A stretch of 14,869 bases of DNA from Patescibacteria group bacterium (lineage in GTDB: Bacteria > Patescibacteriota > Minisyncoccia > Phycocordibacterales > PALSA-1337): positions 1-14,869 of the forward strand of contig JAMDBV010000042.1 in the NCBI GenBank assembly GCA_023487965.1, in the 5' to 3' direction. This document shows positions 1-5,553 of this stretch, piece by piece. Position numbers and translations under genes: made by a program. Each line of letters opens with the position of its first letter. The first letter of the stretch is position 1. A model generated the notes under the pieces. That model was not told the DNA's origin, ran no database searches, and was given only the letters and a program-made list of their open reading frames with translations.

Positions 1-23
1 AAGATGAAAGACACAATCGTGGT
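1..23. repeat. 23-bp exact inverted copy of an rpsQ segment at the contig edge
   Basis: Bases 1-23 are the exact reverse complement of bases 331-353, which lie in rpsQ and encode KMKDTIVV. The match ends at base 24. Within rplN the recognisable L14 sequence also stops at this boundary. A short fold-back join at a contig end fits an amplification or assembly chimera better than a biological repeat. Confidence 0.8.
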
Positions 24-163
24 TCGGCCTTTTGCACCGATAGTACAACAACGTCACCAATCTCGGCATAACGCTTCCTCGTCGCGCCAAGCACCTTGAA
101 TATGCGACCCAGTTTTGCTCCGGAATTGTCTGCGATATTTACAATGGTGCGGGGTTGAATCAT
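1..163 (-). CDS. rplN: Large-subunit ribosomal protein uL14 (L14), N-terminal part, runs off the left edge
   Basis: uL14 binds 23S rRNA on the subunit interface of the 50S particle. The first 48 residues are clearly L14: they begin MIQPRTIVNIADNSGAK and contain RKRYAEIGDVVVLSVQKAEP, matching the family's N-terminal barrel. The start at 163 is one base after the rpsQ stop codon (TAA at 167-165), as expected for the operon order rpsQ-rplN. It is preceded by AAAATAAT and no Shine-Dalgarno sequence. From about residue 49 the protein stops resembling L14 (RLCLSS), because bases 1-23 are an exact inverted copy of bases 331-353 inside rpsQ. I read those last codons as a contig-end artefact, not as real L14 sequence. 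The rest of the gene lies outside the window. Confidence 0.93.
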   Translation of the reverse strand, partial: MIQPRTIVNIADNSGAKLGRIFKVLGATRKRYAEIGDVVVLSVQKAEPRLCLSS

Positions 164-164
164 A

Positions 165-422
165 TTATTTTATCAATCTAAACGCCTTATTCTTGGAAAT
201 CGGTCTGCAAGCCTCAACTGTTACCGTCTCACCTTCCTTTTTTGTATTACCGGGATCATGAACAAAGAGCTTGGTCTTTTTGGACATGAATTTGCCATAC
301 TTCGCGTGCTTGACGTAACGGCTCACTGTCACCACGATTGTGTCTTTCATCTTGGCAGAACTAACAACGCCCGAGAACTTTTGGCGTGTTATGGTCTTTT
401 CTGTTGTATTCGTGGTTTTCAT
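165..422 (-). CDS. rpsQ: Small-subunit ribosomal protein uS17 (S17)
   Basis: uS17 is a primary 16S rRNA binder of the 30S 5' domain. The 85-residue product has the usual size. Its OB-fold sequence is plain: FSGVVSSAKMKDTIVVTVSRYVKH (residues 16-39), the basic KYGKFMSKKTKLFVHD segment (41-56) and the C-terminal signature EACRPISKNKAFRL (70-83). The first 10 residues are a Thr-rich extension. The start at 422 gives this normal length. Its upstream gap to rpmC is 42 bases, much wider than the 1-8 bases at most other joints here, and that gap contains a good promoter. If that promoter is used, the transcript would begin about 3 bases before the ATG. rplN follows after one base. Confidence 0.97.
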   Translation of the reverse strand: MKTTNTTEKTITRQKFSGVVSSAKMKDTIVVTVSRYVKHAKYGKFMSKKTKLFVHDPGNTKKEGETVTVEACRPISKNKAFRLIK

Positions 423-431
423 GTTTTATCG

Positions 432-459
432 ATACTATACTAAAATTTACATTTGTCAA
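432..459 (-). promoter_or_regulatory. Candidate internal promoter for rpsQ-rplN
   Basis: On the minus strand, TTGACA (459-454) and TAGTAT (437-432) are separated by 16 bases. The predicted start of transcription is near 425, three bases before the rpsQ ATG, so the message would be almost leaderless. The -35 is a perfect consensus and the -10 is the same hexamer as in the rpsS promoter. It occupies the unusually wide rpmC-rpsQ gap. No transcript data exist here. Confidence 0.5.
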
Positions 460-464
460 AATTA

Positions 465-650
465 TTACTTGCTCATATTCATAATCGTCAGTATCCGTGC
501 GATATCCTTCCTCAAATGATTACCTTCTTTCACGTTCTTTGTCTTGGCACCCGCACCGCCAAAACGGAACACTCTCAAAGCCTCCCTTTTCTCGGCCAAA
601 ATCTTTGAGAGGTCACTACCTGATTTGTTTTTGAATTCCTTGGTCTTCAT
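465..650 (-). CDS. rpmC: Large-subunit ribosomal protein uL29 (L29)
   Basis: uL29 is a small two-helix protein next to L23 at the polypeptide exit tunnel. The 61-residue product has normal length. It shows the typical first helix (MKTKEF...DLSKILAEKREALRVFRF, residues 1-30) and the second-helix signature LRKDIARILTIMN (46-58), which is diagnostic for L29. The start at 650 lies five bases after the rplP stop and is preceded by AAACAAT with no Shine-Dalgarno sequence. It sits between rplP and rpsQ, as in the standard S10 operon. Confidence 0.96.
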   Translation of the reverse strand: MKTKEFKNKSGSDLSKILAEKREALRVFRFGGAGAKTKNVKEGNHLRKDIARILTIMNMSK

Positions 651-655
651 ATTGT

Positions 656-1081
656 TTATATTCTTGAAACTATCTTTGTCCTGATAGGCAGCTTTGTTCC
701 GGCCTTTCGCAACGATTCCGAAGCTTTACCGGCATCGACACCGTCGATCTCAAATATCACCCTTCCCGGTTTGACCTCGGCAATAAAACCGACCGGCTCG
801 CCCTTACCTTTACCCATCTTTACTTCAGCGGGCTTTTGCGTGAAAGGATGATCCGGAAATACGCGGATCCATACCTTACCCGTCTTGCCGGCATGATGCA
901 TCGCGGCTTTCCTGGCGGCCTCGATCTGGTTGGAGGTGATGCGGCCGTATTCTGCGGCCTTGAGACCGAAAGATCCAAAATTGACAAATATGCCACGGGT
1001 CTCCGGGTGAACAGCTTCCTTGGCCGGATGCTTGCGCATCGTAAACCATTTTCTGTGTTTTATTTTCTTCGGGAATAACAT
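656..1081 (-). CDS. rplP: Large-subunit ribosomal protein uL16 (L16)
   Basis: uL16 contacts 23S rRNA near the A-site tRNA and is needed late in 50S assembly. The 141-residue product has the family's start MLFPKKIKHRKWF, the NFGSFGLKAAEYGRITSNQIEAAR block (44-67), KVWIRVFPDHPFTQKP (79-94) and the loop MGKGKGEP (99-106). The N-terminal segment between residues 17 and 40 is a little longer than in E. coli. The start at 1081 gives the canonical MLxPKK N terminus. It is separated from rpsC by 80 bases, the widest gap in this half of the operon, and that gap is filled by a hairpin-forming repeat. No Shine-Dalgarno sequence precedes the ATG. Confidence 0.97.
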   Translation of the reverse strand: MLFPKKIKHRKWFTMRKHPAKEAVHPETRGIFVNFGSFGLKAAEYGRITSNQIEAARKAAMHHAGKTGKVWIRVFPDHPFTQKPAEVKMGKGKGEPVGFIAEVKPGRVIFEIDGVDAGKASESLRKAGTKLPIRTKIVSRI

Positions 1082-1092
1082 GGTATTTGATT

Positions 1093-1166
1093 AATGACAA
1101 ATGGCAAAACCAAAAGAGTGGATAATGACACTTGTGATATTTGGTTTTTGGATTTTATTTGTCATT
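1093..1166. repeat. Hairpin-forming intergenic repeat overlapping the rpsC stop codon
   Basis: The arms aatgacaaat (1093-1102) and atttgtcatt (1157-1166) are perfect 10-bp complements. Inside them, aaaaccaaa (1106-1114) pairs with tttggtttt (1140-1148). The element has a strongly biased A/C versus T/G composition unlike the flanking genes. It runs into rpsC, supplying its TGA stop (1164-1162) and probably the last few codons. It looks like a small interspersed palindromic element. No second copy is visible in this window. Confidence 0.6.
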
Positions 1167-1842
1167 TGGATTTTGAAATTTGATCCTTTTTGAACACTTC
1201 GCCCTTGTAGATCCAGACTTTGATACCGATATCACCATATGTCATATGCGCCTTTTCGCGGGCAAAATCGATATCGGCACGCAGTGTCTGTAGAGGTACT
1301 CGGCCCTTTTTCATTTCTTCGGAACGGGCGATCTCTGCGCCACCCAAACGACCTCCGAGATATACGCGCACACCTTTGACGTCCTTATTGGCCATTATCT
1401 TTTCGATCGACTGTTTCATAACCCGGCGGAACGGCAGGCGCTTCTCCAGCGATTCGGCGATCATCATCGCCGCAATGGCGGCATTTGATTCCGGATTGCG
1501 AACTTCCTCGATATCGAGTTTGAACTCTTGATTACCGAGATCTATCTTGCTCTTGCGCAAAAGTTTGAGTATCTTCTCTCGCAATTTTACAACACCGTCG
1601 CCCGACTTCCCGATAATCATTCCCGGTCTTGATGTCTTTATGATGACACGGAGAGCCTTGCGAGTTCGCTCAATGTCTACACCACCGACAAAATATGGCC
1701 TCAATTCTTCCTGGAGAAATTCACGGATAGTGATATCCGTCCTGAGAGCGGTGCGATAGTTCTTGTGTACAGAGAACCAGCGGCTTCTCCAGTCCCGAAT
1801 AATTCCCAGTCTATGCGAATATGGATGTACGGTATGGCTCAT
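1162..1842 (-). CDS. rpsC: Small-subunit ribosomal protein uS3 (S3)
   Basis: uS3 lies at the mRNA entry channel of the 30S head and contributes to its helicase activity. The 226-residue product has the N-terminal SHTVHPYSHRLGIIRDWRSRWF (2-23), a type II KH domain with the GxxG loop G-K-S-G at 78-81, and the C-terminal domain marked by YLGGRLGGAEIARSE and the KVWIYKGEVF strand. The start at 1842 is two bases from the rplV stop codon. The extreme C terminus (QISKSK) is encoded in low-complexity sequence that belongs to the intergenic repeat, so the original stop may have been replaced. That last point is inference. Confidence 0.97.
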   Translation of the reverse strand: MSHTVHPYSHRLGIIRDWRSRWFSVHKNYRTALRTDITIREFLQEELRPYFVGGVDIERTRKALRVIIKTSRPGMIIGKSGDGVVKLREKILKLLRKSKIDLGNQEFKLDIEEVRNPESNAAIAAMMIAESLEKRLPFRRVMKQSIEKIMANKDVKGVRVYLGGRLGGAEIARSEEMKKGRVPLQTLRADIDFAREKAHMTYGDIGIKVWIYKGEVFKKDQISKSK

Positions 1843-1843
1843 A

Positions 1844-2269
1844 TTATTTCTTGGTTTTAGTCACTTTGGTGACTTTTTCTTTTTTTGTAGATTTCACCGT
1901 TTTCTCAGCTTTGATCTTCACCTCTTTGCTCTTTGATACGTCTTTCGGGGCCAATGTGACTTTGATATGACTTGTGCGTTTCTTGATCGGATGTGAAGAA
2001 CCGCGCGATACCGGCATGTATCTCTTTAGTATGACGCCACCATCGACACGGATCTCTTTTATAAACAGATTGTCCGCTTCAATGCCAAAATTGTTTTTAG
2101 CGTTTGCGATTGCCGAATCGATAAGGTCGCCGATCGGATGCTTGGCTTTCTTGACTGCGGCGGAGACTATCAGCTTGGCTTCGGCAACACCCTTGCCCCT
2201 CACCATATCCGCCACGACCCTGACTTTGCGCGGTGATATTCTGTAATTTTTCAGTGAGGCGGTAATCAT
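1844..2269 (-). CDS. rplV: Large-subunit ribosomal protein uL22 (L22) with lysine-rich tail
   Basis: uL22 extends a beta-hairpin into the exit tunnel constriction. The 141-residue protein has the typical start TASLKNYRISPRKVRVVADMVRGK (3-26), AIANAKNNFGIEADNLFIKEI (54-73) and the tunnel hairpin region RYMPVSRGSSHPIKKRTSHI (83-102). The globular family is about 110 residues. Here residues 110-141 form an additional tail dominated by Lys, Thr, Val and Glu, probably disordered and rRNA-binding. The gap to rpsS is 8 bases and to rpsC 1 base. The ATG at 2269 follows AAATAATATC with no Shine-Dalgarno sequence. Confidence 0.97.
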   Translation of the reverse strand: MITASLKNYRISPRKVRVVADMVRGKGVAEAKLIVSAAVKKAKHPIGDLIDSAIANAKNNFGIEADNLFIKEIRVDGGVILKRYMPVSRGSSHPIKKRTSHIKVTLAPKDVSKSKEVKIKAEKTVKSTKKEKVTKVTKTKK

Positions 2270-2277
2270 GATATTAT

Positions 2278-2622
2278 TTATTTCTTGGCAGTAGTAACGG
2301 CTTCTTTGGCGGCTTTTGCGGCGCTAATCTCGGCTTCCTTGGCCTTGGCCTCTATCTCCTTTTGCATCTTACCGCCATGTCTTACGAACTTGCGTGTAGG
2401 CGAAAATTCGCCGAGGCGGTGTCCAACCATGTCCTCGGTAACAAATACTTCTATATGACTTCTGCCATTGTGTACCCCGAATGTAAATCCGACCATTTCC
2501 GGAGAAATCTGAGAACGGCGAGCCCATGTCTTCACCACACCCAAAGAACCGGGTTTTTTGCCGGTTACTTTTTTGAGTAGTTTTTCGTCCACGTATGGAC
2601 CTTTGCTTAGTGATCGTGACAT
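2278..2622 (-). CDS. rpsS: Small-subunit ribosomal protein uS19 (S19), first gene after the operon break
   Basis: uS19 sits in the 30S head with S13. The 114-residue protein shows the family start [18 protein letters not shown] (2-19), [23 protein letters not shown] (32-54) and the signature [17 protein letters not shown] (61-77). Residues 88-114 are an Ala/Lys-rich helical tail beyond the usual end. The gene directly upstream is not rplB as in the canonical operon. A cassette of about 10.6 kb intervenes, and rpsS has its own strong promoter with a leader of about 20 bases that contains a small hairpin and six Ts. Confidence 0.97.
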   Translation of the reverse strand: MSRSLSKGPYVDEKLLKKVTGKKPGSLGVVKTWARRSQISPEMVGFTFGVHNGRSHIEVFVTEDMVGHRLGEFSPTRKFVRHGGKMQKEIEAKAKEAEISAAKAAKEAVTTAKK

Positions 2623-2629
2623 AAAAAAT

Positions 2630-2641
2630 GCTCGTCCGAGC
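2630..2641 (-). promoter_or_regulatory. Leader hairpin followed by a T-run just before the rpsS ATG
   Basis: On the minus strand GCTCGGACGAGC can fold as a four-pair stem with a GGAC loop, or five pairs with a two-base loop. It is followed by ATTTTTT and then the rpsS ATG at 2622. It lies entirely within the predicted leader. The shape resembles a minimal intrinsic terminator or attenuator, but the stem is short, so a regulatory role is only a suggestion. Confidence 0.35.
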
Positions 2642-2649
2642 GTGCTCCC

Positions 2650-2678
2650 ATACTAACAGAACGCCCTTTTTGAGTCAA
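2650..2678 (-). promoter_or_regulatory. Promoter for the rpsS-rplN half-operon
   Basis: On the minus strand TTGACT (2678-2673) and TAGTAT (2655-2650) are separated by exactly 17 bases, and the -10 carries the extended TGn element (TGTTAGTAT). The predicted start of transcription is near 2643, giving a leader of about 20 bases to the rpsS ATG. Quality and position make this the best promoter in the window. It explains how the distal ribosomal genes are expressed despite the interposed block. Confidence 0.7.
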
Positions 2679-2736
2679 GCGCATGAACAACGACGGCAGA
2701 CTGTTCACAATTCCGGGACAGGAGGAGCTTTGCGCA

Positions 2737-2745
2737 TGATACAAT
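2737..2745 (+). promoter_or_regulatory. Extended -10 promoter candidate for the histidine kinase
   Basis: TGATACAAT is an extended -10 element (TGn-TACAAT, one mismatch to TATAAT). Transcription would start near 2752, five bases before the kinase ATG at 2757. No good -35 is seen; gggaca at 2715-2720 is 19 bases away. The element is divergent from the rpsS promoter. Confidence 0.35.
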
Positions 2746-2756
2746 ATTGATGATTT

Positions 2757-3551
2757 ATGCAACAATTCATCACCAATAATCCGAATATGGTACTTTTGGT
2801 ACTGATATTCATGGTTATCGCAATCGTCGCCCTTATCTATTTTTTGGTGCGTTCCGGCAGGAAGAGTGATTCATTCAAGAATGAGTTTATAACCATAATA
2901 GCCCACAAATTTCAGACTCCCCTTTCGCAGATCAAATGGCTTACCGAAACCCTATATTCCAATGAGACCGACCCGTACAAATCAGAGAACCTTCGCGACC
3001 TGAGCGGCGCCAATCAGCAACTCATCGACCTCACCGGCACATTGATCGAAATGACGGATTCCGAGGCCAGTTCGCGCGCCTCATACAATTTCGAAATAGC
3101 CGATATGTGCCAGCTGGTCAAAAAGGTTGCCGACAGTCTGAAGACCGCATTCCACGAAAAAAACATATTCCTCTCCTTCCAGTGCCAAACACCGAACATA
3201 ATGGTCAAGATCGACAAAACACGTATGGAATTTGCCATTCAAGTTTTGCTCGAAAATGCTCGTACATATACGCCTATAGGCCGGCGCGTCGATGTATCCG
3301 TATCAAATGATGGTCACAAAGTTGCAGTGACAGTTGCCGATCAAGGTATCGGTATCGAGCCCGAAGACATGAAAAAGATGTTTATGAAATTTTTCCGCAC
3401 CGCCGACGCGCAGTCGATCGACACCGAGGGGTTTGGCGTCGGCCTGTATCTCGCGCGTTCGATCGTAAAACAACATCACGGCAAAATCCTCGTCCAATCG
3501 GCGGGACGAAATATGGGTTCGACATTTGCCATCGTCTTACCTGCGGCATAG
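2757..3551 (+). CDS. Orphan membrane-anchored histidine kinase (HisKA-HATPase type)
   Basis: A two-component sensor kinase, autophosphorylating on His using ATP. Residues 11-31 are one transmembrane helix after a 10-residue N terminus, leaving no extracellular sensor domain. The dimerisation/phosphoacceptor helix follows at once, with H50 in AHKFQTPL. The ATPase domain has the N box with N167 (LLENA), G1 DQGIG (195-199), F box FMKFFR (209-214) and G2 GFGVGL (225-230). At H+1, where the family has Glu, Asp or sometimes Gln, there is Lys51; Thr54 at H+4 is kept. No response regulator is in the window. It is the only plus-strand gene, divergent from rpsS and convergent with the ABC permease, separated from the latter by 41 bases holding a palindrome. 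With 264 residues it is short for a kinase. Confidence 0.93.
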   Translation: MQQFITNNPNMVLLVLIFMVIAIVALIYFLVRSGRKSDSFKNEFITIIAHKFQTPLSQIKWLTETLYSNETDPYKSENLRDLSGANQQLIDLTGTLIEMTDSEASSRASYNFEIADMCQLVKKVADSLKTAFHEKNIFLSFQCQTPNIMVKIDKTRMEFAIQVLLENARTYTPIGRRVDVSVSNDGHKVAVTVADQGIGIEPEDMKKMFMKFFRTADAQSIDTEGFGVGLYLARSIVKQHHGKILVQSAGRNMGSTFAIVLPAA

Positions 3552-3562
3552 ACACGTTGCAT

Positions 3563-3581
3563 ACCGAGGTCGGACCTCGGT
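3563..3581. repeat. 19-bp perfect palindrome, copy 1
   Basis: accgaggtc-g-gacctcggt is a perfect 9-bp inverted repeat around one central base. It lies in the 41-base convergent gap, 11 bases from each stop codon. There is no T-run on either side, so it is not a standard intrinsic terminator, though it could form a stable hairpin in either transcript. A related copy (16 of 19 bases identical) is at 8554-8572. Confidence 0.75.
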
Positions 3582-3592
3582 GAAATCACAAA

Positions 3593-4831
3593 TCATTCAT
3601 ACCTCAAAGCCTCGATAGGGCTCTTCTTACTCGCCTGACTCGCCGGATACCCCCCGAAAACCAGGCCGATAAATGCCGAAACGCCAAAACCTAGTGCCGC
3701 ACCCATCCATGGAAATACGAATTGCCAATTGACGCCCAATCCTTTCGAGAGACCGATCGATATACCGAATGCCAATAATGTCCCGAGAATAATGCCGATA
3801 ATACCCCCGATCGCCGTAAGCAAGACAGATTCGAGCAAGAATTGTGAGAGGATGTCGCGATCCGTCGCGCCCAGTGCTTTACGCAAACCTATCTCCCGCG
3901 TACGCTCCGTGACTGCCACCAACATAATGTTCATGATACCGACACCGCCGACGAAGAGCGCGATCGAAGCCACCGCCACCAAGAACCACGTCAATGCCGA
4001 AGTGATCGTACCGAGACGATTGGCCAGATCCTGTTGGGTCTGAACCGTGAAATCATCTTTACTCGGATCCGTTATGCCATGAGAATCTCGGAGCGCCAAT
4101 TTGATATCTTCCGCCGTTACCGCCACTTTGGCATCAGTCGTCGATTGCATGATTATACGACTAAAATATTTCTGTCCCAGAATGTAGTACTGCGCTGTCG
4201 TATACGGGATGATTATCATCGAATCGAAGTTGAACAACGATCCTCCGCCCGATGGAGGCAATACACCGACGACGCGCAGATTGCGTCCTTTGACTTTTAT
4301 GTTCTGACCGATCGGATTATCATTCTCGAAAAGATGCTCCACGACCTTCGAACCTATAACCGCCACGTTGGAGCGCGATAATACATCGCTATTCTCGAAG
4401 AATTGTCCCGATGAAGTATGCAGATCAAATATTTCGGCTATCAATTCGGTGGCACCGAAAATCGTTACCTGATACGTATTTGACCCGTATGAAGAAGAAC
4501 CGGCACCAAAAAGCGTCGGCATTATATTTTTGAGATACGGAACATTTGCCTTGTTGCGCAATGCAACCAGATCTTTTTCCTTGAGTGAATCGCTGAAGAG
4601 GGCCGTTACGTCCGAAGGGCCGGTCGGTTCCCTGCCCGGAATAACCGCTATCGTATTTGTGCCGAGTCCTTGAACCTGTCCCAGAATGAGATCCTGCGCG
4701 CCGGCGCCGAGCGACACGACCAACATGATCGCCGTAATACCGATCACGATACCGAGAATAGTCAGAAAAGAGCGTGACCTATTGGTCGCAAGTCCCCTCA
4801 AAGCAGTTTGGAAAATGTGTCGATATGTCAT
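3593..4831 (-). CDS. MacB/FtsX-type ABC transporter permease
   Basis: Membrane subunit of a type VII (MacB-like) ABC mechanotransporter. The 412-residue protein has the family layout: cytoplasmic start, TM1 at about 22-42 (FLTILGIVIGITAIMLVVSL), a large extracytoplasmic domain (about 45-275), then three C-terminal helices at about 281-305, 333-360 and 374-394. The signature TERTREIGLRKALGA (308-322) joins TM2 and TM3, and the end SKKSPIEALRYE is typical. Such permeases couple ATP hydrolysis to movement of the periplasmic domain, not to transport through the membrane itself. The start codon overlaps the ATPase stop by one base (TAATG), so translation is probably coupled. MacB itself fuses ATPase and permease; here they are two genes. 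Confidence 0.95.
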   Translation of the reverse strand: MTYRHIFQTALRGLATNRSRSFLTILGIVIGITAIMLVVSLGAGAQDLILGQVQGLGTNTIAVIPGREPTGPSDVTALFSDSLKEKDLVALRNKANVPYLKNIMPTLFGAGSSSYGSNTYQVTIFGATELIAEIFDLHTSSGQFFENSDVLSRSNVAVIGSKVVEHLFENDNPIGQNIKVKGRNLRVVGVLPPSGGGSLFNFDSMIIIPYTTAQYYILGQKYFSRIIMQSTTDAKVAVTAEDIKLALRDSHGITDPSKDDFTVQTQQDLANRLGTITSALTWFLVAVASIALFVGGVGIMNIMLVAVTERTREIGLRKALGATDRDILSQFLLESVLLTAIGGIIGIILGTLLAFGISIGLSKGLGVNWQFVFPWMGAALGFGVSAFIGLVFGGYPASQASKKSPIEALRYE

Positions 4832-5553
4832 TATTTTACAAATTCATCCTCGGCCGAAAGACGATGTTTGACCTTTTCATCGCTTTCGATCCTGCCATCA
4901 ATGAGTCTGATAATGCGCTCGGAATGTTCAGCTGTCGATGTTTCGTGCGTAATGAGCACGATAGTTTTGCCGTGTTCCTCATTCAGGTGCTGAATAATGG
5001 ACATGACATTCTTGCCGGATTTGGAGTCGAGATTCCCGGTCGGTTCATCGGCAAATATTATGTCCGGATCCGTCACCAATGCGCGCGCGATCGCCACCCT
5101 CTGCTTCTCACCGCCGGAAAGTTCCGCCGGCTCATGATACATGCGGTGACCAAGTCCGACGTCGTTGACGGCCTTCTCGGCGCGCGCATGCCATTCTGCT
5201 TCCGGCAAACCGGAATAATATAGCGGCAATTTTACATTTTCGACAACGGGAGTTCGTGGCAGGAGGTTGAAAGCCTGGAATACAAAACCGATTTCACGAT
5301 TCCTTATGTCAGCAAGTTCGTCACGACTGTATGCTGATATGTCTTTACCGTTGAATCGGTAGTGGCCGCTTGTCGGTTCATCCAGAAGACCGAGCAAGTG
5401 CAAAAGCGTCGACTTGCCGGAGCCGGACGGACCCATGATAGCCATGAATTCACCTTTACGAACATCGAAAGTCACGCCCGCAAGAGCGACAGTATCGGTT
5501 TTGCCATCATGATATGACTTCTTGAGGTTTTTTACTTCGATGATGTTGGTCAT
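4831..5553 (-). CDS. MacB/LolD-type ABC transporter ATPase
   Basis: ATP-hydrolysing subunit partnering the downstream permease. All motifs are present in 240 residues: Walker [10 protein letters not shown] (41-49), Q-loop Gln93 ([11 protein letters not shown]), signature [15 protein letters not shown] (145-159), Walker B IIFADE (165-170) with the D-loop NLDS (174-177), and switch His203 (ITHE). The FQAFNLLPR and EPTGNLD wording is typical of the LolD/MacB/FtsE clade. A charged C-terminal tail (222-240) follows the core. Its ATG overlaps the stop of the mannosidase gene in an ATGA arrangement, so the two are translated together. This links the ATPase as tightly to the glycosidase as to the permease. 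Confidence 0.96.
   Translation of the reverse strand: MTNIIEVKNLKKSYHDGKTDTVALAGVTFDVRKGEFMAIMGPSGSGKSTLLHLLGLLDEPTSGHYRFNGKDISAYSRDELADIRNREIGFVFQAFNLLPRTPVVENVKLPLYYSGLPEAEWHARAEKAVNDVGLGHRMYHEPAELSGGEKQRVAIARALVTDPDIIFADEPTGNLDSKSGKNVMSIIQHLNEEHGKTIVLITHETSTAEHSERIIRLIDGRIESDEKVKHRLSAEDEFVK

Noticed and set aside
876..1100. An alternative-frame reading across rplP and similar antisense readings across the ribosomal, ABC and surface genes.
   Set aside because: They are shadows of well-supported genes and show no family resemblance or start signals.
2721..2750. A good Shine-Dalgarno-like GGAGGAG followed by a four-codon reading frame (ATG at 2736, TGA at 2748-2750) ahead of the kinase.
   Set aside because: If the extended -10 at 2737-2745 is the promoter, this segment is not transcribed, and the motif is 30 bases from the kinase ATG. 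A leader peptide cannot be supported from sequence alone.
3563..3581. The palindrome in the convergent gap as an intrinsic terminator.
   Set aside because: No T-run follows the stem on either strand, so it is listed as a repeat only.
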